From Trifolium pratense (taxonomy: Eukaryota; Streptophyta; Magnoliopsida; Fabales; Fabaceae): a stretch of 64,000 nucleotides of DNA. A program made the position numbers and the translations under genes. Below the pieces are notes generated by a model, which made no database searches, had not been told where the DNA came from, and saw only the letters and a program-made list of their open reading frames with translations. How positions within the stretch are numbered: the first letter of the stretch is position 1; each line of letters starts with the position of its first letter. Of this stretch, positions 36,140-48,624 are shown in pieces. Location of the stretch: NCBI RefSeq assembly GCF_020283565.1, contig NC_060060.1:17112001-17176000 (forward strand), in the 5' to 3' direction.

Positions 36140-36486
36140 TCTTAGAAATGGATATTGGGCCTAACTCATCCTTACAAAACCGGCTTGTAAGGTGAGGATT
36201 GCCTCTAGTATATAAACACTTAGTCAAGCCATCTCGCAACCGATGTGGGACTTCTTAACACACCCCCTCGCGTCCAGCGCTATTGGGCTTGGTACGCGGA
36301 TATAAATGGTAGGTGGCCCGATATCGGGTGGCCCAACGGATCTTTGAGAGGCTCTGATACCACCATCTTAGAAATGGATATTGGGCCTAACTCATCCTTA
36401 CAAAACCGGCTTGTAAGGTGAGGATTGCCTCTAGTATATAAACACTTAGTCAAGCCATCTCGCAACCGATGTGGGACTTCTTAACA
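36140..36486 (-). mobile_element. TRIM retrotransposon with identical 121-bp LTRs
   Basis: LTRs 36140-36260 and 36366-36486 are identical. The 5-bp target duplication 'acatg' lies at 36135-36139 and 36487-36491. In minus orientation the LTR starts TGTTAAGAAGTCCCACATCG. The primer-binding site TGGTATCAGAGC (complement of initiator tRNA-Met 3' end) lies at 36362-36351, and a purine tract precedes the second LTR. The interior is only 105 bp and codes for nothing. Identical LTRs imply a recent insertion. Confidence 0.95.
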
Positions 36487-36491
36487 ACATG

Positions 36492-39400
36492 TGGCACTTT
36501 GGTACAACATGAGAATTGAAATCTCCTTGTTTCCCGTACGGTGTTTTTGATTTACACACACAAAAAAAAGAACATAGCACGTTGAATTATTTCTATAAAA
36601 CACCTGGAGGACTTTGTTCCAATAAATACGCATCTTTGTTCTGTCTGTGTAGTGTGACTGTGAAGTGGTGTTGAGTTTCATTTTCTCATTTAAGACAACA
36701 TTTTCTTTTGGACAGTTGGACTTGGACCCCAAAAAAATAGGACAAAGTGATAAGTACAATTATAAGAATACTTTAACTATAAGATTAAAAAATTTAAAAT
36801 GATTTATTTTAATATGTTAAATATTGCATAATGGAAGTACTATTATTTTGTTTTCTAGAATGAATTCTATTTTTGAAGCTGAAATTTAGAGTTTTTGTCT
36901 CAAAATGTGACTTTTAGAATACATTTATTATTCAATTGAACTTTAAGTATTGTTTAATAGTCTTATTCAAAATGAATTTTACTTTGTCTTTAGAATGAAT
37001 TTTTGTTTTAACTTATGTATATATTGTTCTTTTTTTTTTCTTACATGTTGCTTCTCATATAGTAATAAATAAATTAATTATGGAATATTTTATTGCATTC
37101 ATGGTTAGGTTTAGAGAAGGCTTTTTTTTAATGTCACGTATTTTAGATATCGATAACCGTTTTATTAAAATCAAGTGGTCCATAAAAATCAAATTTTTAT
37201 TTTATAATTCAATATCAAATTTAAATGTGAATCGTTCAATTTTAATCGAATAACTAGTAACACTTTGATGTGAGTTTGTTGAAAGATCGATATAGGGGAG
37301 TGAGACGCTATCTTATATGCATAGTGGTAGTCTAGTCGTTGTGGTTGTTGAAGAATAAAATAAATTTAAATTGGTGATATAGTGGATTATAACTTTTTGT
37401 AGTGTCTCTTATAAAAAAAAATGGTATATGTCATGTATCTTGTTCATTGTAATGGATCCATAACGACAAATTGAATACGTGTTTGGTTCTACGATGGACA
37501 TAATTGATTTTGACAGAATTGAGTTTGACATAATTAATTTTGATAAAATTGAATTTGATAGAATTGATTTATGTTTGGATATAATAATTTATAATTGATT
37601 CTTATTAATCCATGTTATTTGTATTATATATTTTGATATGTTAATATTATATATTTAAATGTGAAATGGGTTGAATTGGAGGTTGAGTATATGAACTATG
37701 AAGCGAGGTCCCCAGCCCGTCTTTGAGACACCACGTGACACCTTATGGTTCCAATATGTCTCTGTCCTACCAAACTATGCCTACAACATATACACAATTC
37801 ATATCCAGATTCAAGAGTATTATTAGTAGTATCTTTGATTAAGACTCTGCTTATAAACAATTTGATTATTATATAATAAAAGTATATACAGTGTTTTAGC
37901 TCAACCAATTAGCTTTATCTAATCCATCACCCTTTCAATTCAAGTTTTTCTATTGCTTAGAGTTGGTTCTCAGGCCCACCTTCGTGCAATGCATTATGCA
38001 TGTAGTTCTTGTACTATTCTTAATTAACTAATATGCGTCAATAACACTAACTATCAATAAAGTATAGTGATTAATAAATCCCCTAAGATATAATAATCAC
38101 ACGGATTTTTTTTAACTTAATTACTGTAAGATTTTGTGTTGGGTTTTTAATTTTAGAATGTAATAATGTTAAATTTCTTAAGAAAAGCTTAACATTTGCT
38201 TGAGTCATACGATATCTCCTATACATATGTAGATTATGTGGAGGTTTAACTTAAATATAAAAAATGGTCTCATAGTAAAAAAGCATAAATTTTTTAAAAG
38301 AATTATTCTTGATTTAAACGGTAAAGAATTATCATTGTATAAAACATAAAGACATACATTAATCAAGGATTAAACTTGCTACAAATATTGAATTTAACTG
38401 TTTTAATTTAATTTAAAATGACAATAATTAAAATTATGCAAAAACACTTGCTTACGTTGGGATTTCAACCAAGGACTTAACACACACACAAACATCACAA
38501 TCTACCAATAATTTATTGATGCGCATATAATATTTAATGAAAATTGACAATATATAACTACTAATGTAGGAGGACCGCAAAATTTAAAGACCTAAAATTA
38601 CTCCAAAATTTGAAAATTCGATACCGTCGCACATGTCATGCTATAGGGTCGCCCCTATGCATAGGAGTACTTATGAAATCCATTGTCAAGAAAATAATAG
38701 CGTTTACCTTTTCACCAAATTTTTATTATTCAGGAATTTACAATAAAAATAATAATAATTTAGATGTAGATTAAACCTCTTAAAAAACCCTATAGGGGTG
38801 TTTAAGTCAAACCCAAGTGAACGGCTAATTGCAATTGTCAACCACTCTTGTTTCACTAAGAATATCTATCCATGTGCATATTGATGTACATGTTCATTTT
38901 CTAATCCAATTTCTCCCACTCACTTCACTTCTTTATTTTCTAATCATTTGCTTGATTTACTTATTTTGGACTATATCCAAACATATCAATGATGAAGGAC
39001 CATGTATTTTTATTTTAAATCATAATAATATCGTATTAATTTACTCTTCTAGATCTCACAAAAAAAAAAAACACACTCTTCTAGATAAGAAAGAGAGTAA
39101 TAAATGAAGGCAAAGTTACAGGGTTTGGTCTTGGTAAGCAAAGTCCCTTTCATAATTTTTCCCTTTTTATGACCATATTTCCTTTTTTACCATATTTTAT
39201 GACCAACTTGGAACTTGGACCAACTAGCTGAAATTTGATTCACCCCTTGTGTCATTTAACTTCCAAGATTTTGGGTGCTTTGAAAATATACACCTCTAAA
39301 TTTAATCCACCTCTTCCCCTCATAAACGCTCCAAGGGCTTTACCCATCATCATCATCATCATCATAACTTTAGTAGGTATACCCACGATAAATGTGGCAT

Positions 39401-39720
39401 AATAACTCCCCTACCTCTCCTCAATTATCTCCTATCCAATTTCCTTATGGTCCCATTCTCATCATCATTTGGATTACAAAAATCTATTCAAAAGGATCTT
39501 TGTTAAACTGTTTTTCCTCATATATTTTTTAGGAAATGCTAAGAAGTATTCTAAAAACACTAGTTATGAAGTTAAAAGAAGTAATTTTCAATTGAAACAA
39601 GCATTACTTATACTTTTAAAAAATAAAATACATAAGCTTCAAGACTTGTTTACTATCTTTCAATCTTAATTAGTGGTTCAAAGATACTAGTTAGCATTTC
39701 CTTTTATATATTGGAAATAA
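36492..39720. other. Unassigned intergenic sequence
   Basis: No gene supported. At about 37490-37590 a degenerate short repeat 'gaattgattttgayagaatt' occurs several times. (CAT)n lies at about 39347-39365. Confidence 0.4.
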
Positions 39721-40802
39721 TTTTGTTCGAGATGTTGTCATGTTTGTTATAGCTTATTTTAGAAGAAAATTATTTTTTAATAAAAATAATCACTTTTAAT
39801 TGTTTTGCGTCTGTTTGTTACAAAATTTTAAAAATAATCAGAACACAACTAAAAATGAGAAGCTACTAAGAGTAGCTTATAAAATAATAGATTTTTTTTA
39901 GAGGAGATAGAAAATAAATGTTAAAAGAAGAAAGTTATTTGTAATTAAAAAAAAATCACTTTTATAAGTTGTATTGTATCCAAACAAACTAAAAAAAATT
40001 ATTTAAAAAAATGATTTTTATTATAATAAACATACACAAAGTAAATTCAACTTTTCTAAAAATCTCTAAAAACTAATATCTAAATTATTTTTCAACAAAA
40101 TTACTATTTTTTTAATCCGTAACAAACAAACTTCTTCTATGGTCAACCCTCATTGGTTTCAATTAACCATTTTTGTATTCACCGTTCCTTTTAAATTATC
40201 GTTTTTACACATAACAAGGCAACTTGTGATTTTTGTTGCTTTTGATATTATAATTTGTCTTTTTTCCTATAATACTTTTTATTCCATATTTGATAAATTT
40301 TCATTATAGTATTGGATCGGTTCATCATTAGACATTAGCCATAACATGGACACGCCCTAAAAACACATCGAAGCAGGGCCAATCATCTCTTGGTAACTGT
40401 CAAATGAATGAATTTAAGCAATCTCTCTAAACATGTGCTTGAGGACGATTGTCTAGATGAAAGTTCGAGGACCATAAATCATATAATTCTTTCACCGTAA
40501 AGTCTAACTTATGGTGTTAGCCTGTTAGGTTAAGTGGTGCATTATTAAAACTCTAAACCTCAGACAATGACACTTACTTATTTGATCGTCGAATATTTAT
40601 TGATACGCCATTTTATATTTAGGAGTTCCAGAACCAACGATTCATCGTCAACAAACCGCTTAAACTCTTTCGGGTGAAAAATATAGTTCGAAAGAACCAC
40701 ATTTAATCATATTATTATCTCATTTTGCAATATGTGGTCCAAGAATATTTTTATTTTGCTTTTGATGTCACAACATAAAACGGACTACAACCATACTAAA
40801 AA
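39721..40802. other. Intergenic sequence, possible MITE remnant
   Basis: Strings 'gtctgtttgttacaaaa' (about 39809) and 'ccgtaacaaacaaac' (about 40116) are inverted, suggesting a fold-back remnant of ~320 bp. Nothing coding seen. Confidence 0.3.
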
Positions 40803-40977
40803 GGGTCATGTTAACATGTGCATCAATGGCACATGTTAAGGTATCTAAAAATAGAAATATGCATTTAATAACATAAAAAAATTTAATGTTTTAAAAGTAT
40901 AATGCACAAGTTACAAGAGAATATTACTACATTTGTATTCTTAACATGTGCCCTTGGTGCACATGTTAACATTTTCC
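40803..40977 (+). mobile_element. MITE of the gttaacatgtgc family
   Basis: 175 bp, starting gggtcatgttaacatgtgc and ending gcacatgttaacattttcc. The 9-bp flanks tactaaaaa and tgctaaaaa match at 8 of 9 positions. Secondary inner inverted copies (cacatgttaagg / cttaacatgtgccc) give a double hairpin. Confidence 0.8.
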
Positions 40978-41239
40978 TGCTAAAAAAGCAATAGGTATTT
41001 AAGTGATTTCATACTCTTCATAAGGCATTTTGGTCAATTAGAAAAGTTTCCAGAAACAAAATCTTTACACTTACTACTCCTCCAACGAAAACTCAGACGG
41101 CTTTATTAAATGGACAAAGCTAACATGTGTAAATACATATTAAATAATTCAAACTAAAATATTTATTTAAAATTTCGTACTTTCAACCTTATAAAAGTTC
41201 ATTATCTCACCATTTTTAATGTAATTTTTTTTTAACATA

Positions 41240-41373
41240 CTTCCTCCGGTCATAATTATAAGTAAAAAACACTTTTAGATTCATTGAAAAAATAATATAT
41301 TGATCAAATATATATATTACTATTTCAATATATCTAAAAAATAGTTTTTGATTATAATTGTGTCAATAGCAAG
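41240..41373. mobile_element. Degenerate Stowaway-like MITE
   Basis: The left end 'cttcctccggtcataattat' follows TA. The right end is diverged (ataattgtgtcaatagcaag) before TA. Interior strings match those at 42787-42950. Confidence 0.45.
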
Positions 41374-41595
41374 TACTACCTTAAAGACACATAAAAGACA
41401 CATATTAAAGAAACTCTTATTAAATTACTGGAATACCCATGTGATTCTTCGCACAAGGAGCTGGTTTAACATGAGCTTACACGCAAAGCAGGGAAGGGTC
41501 GTCTAAGGACAGTATCAATAATGTTTCAATAGGTTTCGTGTGACCCGTTGCTGCATTTATTGCTTGTCACTCACTTGTGAATTCTATTATTAAAA

Positions 41596-41773
41596 GGGTT
41601 GTGTTAACTTGTGCCCTAAGGGCACATGTTAAGCTACCTAAAAATAGAAATAGAGCATTTAATGATAGAAAACATTTAATGTTTAGAGAATTGAATACAC
41701 CACAAGTTCAATAAATTTTTTCCACATTTATCTTCTTAACATGTGCCCTTAAGAGCACAAGTTAACATTCTCC
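41596..41773 (+). mobile_element. MITE of the gttaacatgtgc family with perfect 9-bp TSD
   Basis: Starts gggttgtgttaacttgtgc and ends gcacaagttaacattctcc. Target duplication 'ttattaaaa' flanks both sides (41587-41595, 41774-41782). Confidence 0.9.
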
Positions 41774-42076
41774 TTATTAAAAAAGTGATTTTTTGTCACT
41801 TCATGCTCTGCATTAAATCAATTATCACTACTAGTACCACTCATTTAAGATTAAGATAGGTCAAATCCGTAAAATATCTCCAATACTAATAGTTACTTCT
41901 TTCAAAAGTGATTTTCGTTAGATTCAATAGAAATAATCATAATTCGATCCTCCGATTAAAAGTGTGTTGGAATCATTTTATAGTAAAATTGATCATAAAA
42001 GCATATTAAGATGTCCAATGAGACGGATACTTGTAGTAGTGGAAAAAAATCACTACTAGTATTATTTAAGGGTTTT

Positions 42077-42742
42077 CGTTTAGTGTGCAGGATAGGATAA
42101 AGACATTATATGATAAAACTCTGGTTAAAGATATGACATGATAGTAGTAACATTATAACACTTATCCTATCATGTATTTGATGTACACATGATAAAAAAA
42201 AACAATAGTAATATTTTATCAACGTTTTTTTCTTTTTTTTTTTGAGATTCAAAATACTCTTATATTTTTTTTTTCTCCCAACCCACAAATCAATCAATGG
42301 TAAGATGTATATATAAGAGAAGAAAAATTGAAACGCCAAAAAAATTCAGCAAAAATCAATACATTGAGAGATATGTATAAATTGATTTATGAAGAATGAA
42401 ACAAAGAGAGAAGCATGAAAAAAATTGGGAACAAGAGAAAACGTGAAGAGGAGGAAGGGAGATAGAGAGAGTAGCGGCCGTAGACTAGAGAGAGGTGAGC
42501 GAGATGAAAAGAATAAAAGGCGTGAATATTTTAATTATTCCTATTAGATTGCTAACCCATCAAAAATTAAGGATAAGAATAACAAAAAGTTAATAATATA
42601 AGATTAAAAATAGGATTAATTTATTTTTTTCTATTAGTGCACCAAACATCAAATTTAATTAGGATATGATAGTATTATCCTATCCTATTCACAAAAAAAA
42701 AATATTATCTTATTCTGTCTTCTTATTCTGCGCACCAAACGG
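42077..42742. mobile_element. TIR element, ~0.67 kb, non-coding
   Basis: Ends cgtttagtgtgcaggatagg and ttattctgcgcaccaaacgg are inverted, and inner 'atcctatcctatt' adds complementarity. The interior includes a GA-rich tract. Superfamily unclear. Confidence 0.5.
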
Positions 42743-42786
42743 ACTTTAACTTGACCCAAAAAAATATAGGAGTATTATTCCTTATA

Positions 42787-42950
42787 CTCCTTTCATCCTT
42801 AATTATAAGCAAAAATCAATTTTTCAGATTCATTGAAAATTTTATATATCTATACTATAATGTAGACCAAATACATCACTTTTTTAATAAATCTAAAAAG
42901 TAAACGAATCTAAAAAGTAAACATTTGCTTATAATTAAAGATAAATGAAG
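42787..42950. mobile_element. Stowaway MITE
   Basis: Ends ctcctttcatccttaattat and ataattaaagataaatgaag are flanked by TA on both sides. It contains a 17-bp tandem duplication (taaacgaatctaaaaag). Confidence 0.75.
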
Positions 42951-43936
42951 TATTCCTTAACTTCACAAACTAAATCCTTATGACCATCCAAGTATTCCTC
43001 CAAAATTTATTCCTATAGTGACATTTAGTTTACGACAAATGGAGTAATATATAGGGATCAGAGTTTAAACTACAATACACCGCTCTCATTGATCGACACT
43101 TGTTAAAGAATTGAAAAAATAGTCGTGATAACTAATACCTCGAAGCACTAATTGAGAAAGCCAAAATAAGTGATTTTTACATTAAACAAATACTATTATT
43201 TATACTTTAAAACGTAAAATACACAAATTTCAAGATTTGTATACCATATCCAGTTATTTAACAACCGTTGATAAAATTCATTTAAGGAGCTTGATATTAT
43301 GATTTTCACTAAGCCATAATTTTTTGTAAGAGAGTAATAGTAAGAGATAATTGAATCCATAATGCGTGTTTTCTTAATGTTCTTGTTCTTTTATGGAATT
43401 TTTTCGCCTCTATGCTTTTTCTTATTGTATTCATGATGGTATGAATATCAATCTTTTATTAGACAGTGAAACATTATTATTTTCTTATAATTTTTATGCT
43501 TTTAGAGTTACAATTATTTTTGTAACCACCATTCAAAAGGGAGAGGAGAGAGATATTGTTTACTATTTTGAATTTCATAATGACCTCATTGACTTTGATT
43601 ACTATTAGACCAAACAACAATCACACTACTATTTATTTTAATTTAAAGCACATTTTGGCATTGTAACAAACAAAAAAAAACACATGTTGGCATTTTTCTC
43701 AAAAAGAGATGTTATTTACCAAAAAAACAAAGAAAATTAATTTTTTAATTACCAAATTTTAAAAAAGAATGTCTTTAAATTTAATAGACTTGTTGGCATT
43801 TACCTAAAAATGTATAAGTGGATTTCATAAAAATAAAATATATATATATGTTTCTTTCTTTTTTTAAAAAAAAAAAGAAATATTAGAGAAATTTCACCAA
43901 CAGAGTTAATAGCATAAAAATGATAAAAAGTAGATT
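42951..43936. other. Unassigned intergenic sequence
   Basis: No gene or element recognised; poly-A/T rich. Confidence 0.4.
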
Positions 43937-43947
43937 AAATAAGATAT

Positions 43948-44079
43948 ACTTTTTTTTTTCAAGTAGCTCGTGCTAGAAATTTCACCATAAGATAAGTAAG
44001 TGGGATGATCAGGGTTCGAACCATGACCCCTTACATATATTATCCAATGTCTCTGCCAATTTAGCTAAATTCATGGAAC
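43948..44079 (-). mobile_element. tRNA-derived SINE with 11-bp target duplication
   Basis: Reading minus: A-box-like 'tttagctaaattggcagaga', B-box 'ggttcgaaccctg', then a tail 'gagctacttgaaaaaaaa'. Direct repeats 'aaataagatat' flank it at 43937-43947 and 44080-44090. Related to the SINE at 19588. Confidence 0.8.
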
Positions 44080-44769
44080 AAATAAGATATGATATTATCA
44101 TCGGTGTTTGATTGCATGATGATGTATAATATTCATAAGTCTCGCCTTTTATTATTGATTTTGTCTAATATACTAGTACATAAGTAATATGAAATTTTCA
44201 TCTTGCACAAATTTATTTTTACAATTAGATCAGTAAGTCTCACAATTAAATCAATATATCATATCACATATAATTTAATTCAATAATATGATTGATTAAT
44301 TTAACAGTTAAAACAAATGTGTCAGTGTGCGCGGTAAATACTTCTTTCGTTTGTTCACCATAATAGACTTAACTATTACTCCAAATATAAGAAACTCAAA
44401 ATAGTAAATGCTTAAAATAGTTTTTTTTTTAATAGATTTAGTAATATAAGAAACTCAAAACAGTTTCTTAAAATAATTATAGAAGATGCTCAAATATAAG
44501 TTGACTTGTAGACCGCAAAAATGTTAGATTCAAACTCCAAATCCATCTCTCTAAACTTTTTGTCCAAAAATAAACTAAAACAAATTATTTAAGTGGAATT
44601 TTAATTGAACTTTTTTACCTAAGGTGTGTACGAAGAAATGAAGGCATGTGTAACTTGGTGTGGACCGTTAGAAGTTTGACATATTGACTTGGCCGGCTAG
44701 CGAAGTTTCTACAAGCTGAGCCGCCAAGTAGTAGACCAATTCAAAAGTATTACAGTACTACATAATTTC

Positions 44770-45130
44770 CCTACGGTGGACCACCTTCACAAGTGGTCTA
44801 CCGTGGACAAGTGATCTACCGAATATGAATTTTAAGAAAGTTACTGTTGAATTGAAAGTTTATATTGTATAGATCATCCATAAATTTTTTAAAATTTTTT
44901 GAAAATCATTTGATATGTTATTGAGACCCATCAAGATTTACATTATTTAATAAACTGTTAATCTTGATGTGTCTCAATAACATATCAAATGATTTTCAAT
45001 TTTTCTAAATTTTTCTATGGATGATCTATATGATATAAACTTTCAATCCAACGGTGAATTTTGTAAAATTCATATTCGTTATAATGTTAGTCATGTCTGA
45101 TCCACTATGGACCACTTGATGAAGTTGTCC
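44770..45130. repeat. Long hairpin (fold-back) element
   Basis: The two halves are inverted copies: 'aatcatttgatatgttattg' on the left pairs with 'caataacatatcaaatgatt' on the right, and pairing extends outward through 'gatcatccat' and 'accac' to both ends. Arms about 170 bp, short loop. Non-coding. Confidence 0.75.
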
Positions 45131-45478
45131 CTATTAGAATTTACCTAATTTCCCACTGAAAACCAAAAACCATTTGCTACAACATGTGATTTCTTTTTCC
45201 CTTTCTTTTTTTTGTAGGACATTTTTTTTTATATCCACAAATCTTTTTTATAAGAGATATTTCACATTTTTATATTTATAACAAATCAAAAAAATAAATA
45301 TATCTTATAACAAAGGATAGGAAAAAGTATAAAGAAGACTTAACTATATTAAATAAAGGCTTTGCATTATAAGCTTCGGCATTGTTCGTTTTAAGGCAAG
45401 TGTACTTAAATCGTCAAGTAATAAAAGAATGTCGAACCACAAAATATTGTCGTATTTACACAAAACAATCGAAACTAT

Positions 45479-45834
45479 TGTTAAGAGTCCCACATCGGTT
45501 GAGAGATGGCCTGACTAAGTGTTTATATACTAGAGGCAATCCTCACCTTACAAGCCGGTTTTGTAAGGATGAGTTAGGCCCAATACTCAATTCTAAGATG
45601 GTATCAGAGCCTCTCCCCGATCCGTTGGGCCATCTGTTATCAGGTTTCCGTTATCGGGCCACCTACCGTTTATATCCACGCACCAAGCCCAATAGTGCTG
45701 GGCGTGAGGGGGTGTGTTAAGAGTCCCACATCGGTTGAGAGATGGCCTGACTAAGTGTTTATATACTAGAGGCAATCCTCACCTTACAAGCCGGTTTTGT
45801 AAGGATGAGTTAGGCCCAATACTCAATTCTAAGA
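45479..45834 (+). mobile_element. TRIM retrotransposon with identical 120-bp LTRs
   Basis: LTRs 45479-45598 and 45715-45834 are identical, with target duplication 'actat' at 45474-45478 and 45835-45839. Primer-binding site TGGTATCAGAGC lies immediately after the first LTR (45599-45610), and the purine tract gtgagggggt precedes the second. Same family as 36140-36486 but with a distinct LTR variant. The 112-codon frame through it is fortuitous. Confidence 0.95.
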
Positions 45835-46102
45835 ACTATTACTTAAATGTACAAAGGGTAACATAATTGGGGGTTTTTCCAAGTCTATAAGTAAAATTCA
45901 ATCGCAAGTAACTAAGAACAATGTTTAAAACAAATTCAAAAAAAAAAAAAAAAAAACAATGTTTAAAACGGTTTTTTGGAAAATTCTTGTATTAAAAGTA
46001 GGTTGGATCTTGGAAAAGTCCGTAAATTATGCAATTAAATAGTAATCAATCATTAATGCAATGGAAATCCCTCTAGTATTATGATTAGATTAACTTTAAT
46101 GA

Positions 46103-46293
46103 ATTCAAAAGCACTTAGATGAAATGACGCGGGTCTCGTCTAGCTTAACCAAGGTTCTGGGTTCGATCCCTTACTTGGACATGCAATAATGTTAAAACTA
46201 TTAGGAATAGTTTGCCACCCATTTGGGTCACACAAAGTTTGAGGGATTAGTCTCTACAGTTATGCGCAGAGGATACCCGATTTAAAAAAAAAA
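46103..46293 (+). mobile_element. SINE with 16-bp target duplication
   Basis: B-box 'gggttcgatccct' at about 46158, A-tail at about 46283-46293. Flanks agattaactttaatga (46087-46102) and agattaactttgatga (46294-46309) differ at one base. Same family as 35731-35921. Confidence 0.85.
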
Positions 46294-46903
46294 AGATTAA
46301 CTTTGATGATGAATACCAATGTCTTGGTTGGTTCATCCTCACCATGATTCATAGCTTCCCAATCTTTTGGTAGAAGCTATGATTGATGGAGGAAATTAAG
46401 CTTATTAATCCTTTAATCACACTAATTCAATCAAAACCTCTAAAGATCAAACTTAATGTTCAATGAACTTATGTCCAATTTCAATCAATATTCTCATAAC
46501 AATTGAAATTCAAAATCAATTCAAACTTTTATCAAGAGTAGAAAGCATTAAAATCACAATTCATTGCATAATACTCACAAATGGGGAATTCATTACATTA
46601 AAGGATAGATTACAAATAGAAATCGATAATTCAATTCTTAATCTAAATCTAACCTTGAGAGGTTTAGTTCTCCATGTAAATTTGGGACAACTCCATCAAA
46701 ATCATGAGCAGAGATGCTTCCATGGTGATAATTGGTACATAATTGGTCAATCTTCTCTCAAAGGTCAAGGGAAATTCAGATCCAAACTTCAAAGAAATTC
46801 AATATACAACTTTTTTTTCCAAAATTTCGAACCAGATACCAGAAAATGAGTGTGTCTTTTATAAGAACACAGACCTGCGCCATGTGCTAGATCCACCGCG
46901 CCG

Positions 46904-46990
46904 CGCGCAGGCCAAACTCCAAATAGCTGCGCGACGCGCAGGCCAGACTCCCAACAGCTGCGACGCGCAGGATGAACTTCAGACCAGCTC
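46904..46990. repeat. GC-rich minisatellite, three units of ~29-31 bp
   Basis: Units beginning 'gcgcaggcc' / 'gcgcaggat' repeat three times (for example 'cgacgcgcaggccagactcc'). This is a sharp GC island in AT-rich surroundings. Confidence 0.7.
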
Positions 46991-47160
46991 TCCAGCCATA
47001 ATTCCTCAAGAAGAAACACCAGGAGCCACTGCTCCAAGTGCAGTACAAATTTAAAAAATCCACTATTTCTTCAGGTTTCTTGTGTTTCAAGTAATCTCTT
47101 CAATTATGTATTTTCCACTTATTTAATGGAAAAAAAGCATCAAAAGGGCCCTAATTTGGC

Positions 47161-47964
47161 TTGAACTTGTCTAAAATCCTATAAAATTACGTAAAGTCTT
47201 CCAACATCAAGTATTACGATAAAATATAAATAAGTAGAAATATGACTAACAACAACAATTACAGTAAACGACCCAAATGACCTTATGTTTTTTTTGTAAA
47301 TATCCGACACTGCACCTCACAATCTTCTCTACTCCTCATTAATAGAGTTTTTACCTTTCGTGGGAATCGAATCTTATACCTATTCTAAGTACATGTTCAA
47401 GCTATAAATACTATTTGTATGTTTTAATTTGTTTTTGACAAAACATAATTCTTAAACTTAAATATAATGTACTTTATATAGTTATAATAAATTTTGAGAA
47501 AATATGTTTTTGAAAATAACATACAAAAATATTAAAAAACGTTTTATCCACTTATATTGTGTCACCTCTCTACTTCACTCATTGTCATGATTGTCTTGAA
47601 CATAAAAAATATTTGGGAATATCATCCCAACTTTTAAGACCGCAAAATGTTGTTTGACCTACATAAAGTATCTTATGAAAAATTAAAACGAAAATGAATT
47701 TAATTGTTATGTATTGTTGGTGTAAAATTATTTTATACATATATTCAATAATATGTTGCCACATCGATTAATGAACGTGACACATAATGTATTTTAAAAC
47801 ACAATATATGATATGTCAATATAAATTAAATTCAACAAAAATTCATTACTTTGATGGATATATATGGTCTGCTTAAAAAAAAAAATACACAAGCTCACCG
47901 TAAACTAATTTTGCACTAATACCAATAAAAGTAATTTAATTTTTGTGTTATATCAATAAAGGTT
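47161..47964. other. Unassigned intergenic sequence
   Basis: No gene or element ends recognised. Confidence 0.4.
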
Positions 47965-48161
47965 CTCCCTCCATCCCAAAATATAAGATATCAATACATA
48001 ATTTTGATTATAAATATCTTTAATTGTGTATAATTACAAATCAAACAAGATCTTATATGATAATATTTACATTTATTTATTTTTAGAAAAATACGATCAA
48101 AATAAGACATATAAATAATGTATTTAGTCAAAGTGAGTCTTATAAAATGGGACAGAGGGAG
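47965..48161. mobile_element. Stowaway MITE
   Basis: Ends ctccctccatcccaaaatat and ttataaaatgggacagaggg are inverted in Stowaway style. The right side is followed by TA; the left TA has decayed. Confidence 0.7.
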
Positions 48162-48450
48162 TAATTAGAGATTTGGTTTATCACACATGCGAAAAAAATT
48201 TGACTGTAAGGAAAAAAAATTCATTTTTGTTTGTTCCACTTGTTCCTCGACAGAGATTAATAATCGCTAGCAGCATTAAAAACTTTGTACTTACATGATA
48301 ATAACAAAAAAGAGTTTAAAGATGGTAAGCAGTCGGTGTAATGAAAGTTTACACAGACATCCATTAAAAAACCACCGCTCTTCCATGTCATATAAGTAGT
48401 TTGAAAATAACCATACATGAGTGAAGTGATGTTGCAGAAAAATAAAATAT

Positions 48451-48624
48451 GGGTCATGTTAACATGTGCATAAAAGACACATGTTAAGGTTCTAAATATA
48501 GAAAATTGCATTTATTGTTAGAAAAAAATTTAATGCTTAAGAAGTTAAATGCACATATTTCAATATATTATTTCTACTTTTGATTCCTTAACATGTGCCT
48601 TTGGTGCACATGTTAACATTTTCC
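48451..48624 (+). mobile_element. MITE of the gttaacatgtgc family with perfect 9-bp TSD
   Basis: 174 bp, starting gggtcatgttaacatgtgc and ending gcacatgttaacattttcc. Target duplication 'ataaaatat' flanks both sides (48442-48450, 48625-48633). Confidence 0.9.

Larger units (their letters stand above)
45360..47160. mobile_element. Degenerate retroelement-like block hosting a TRIM and a SINE
   Basis: 'gcaagtgtacttaaatcgtc' at about 45396 and the flanking text have the look of legume long-terminal-repeat elements without genes. The block is interrupted by the TRIM (45479) and SINE (46103). No reverse transcriptase or gag reading is seen. The open frames at 46463-47054 carry no recognised domain. 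Confidence 0.35.

Noticed and set aside
45382..45720. 112-codon frame across the TRIM
   Set aside because: Runs through LTR and primer-binding site; TRIMs do not encode protein.
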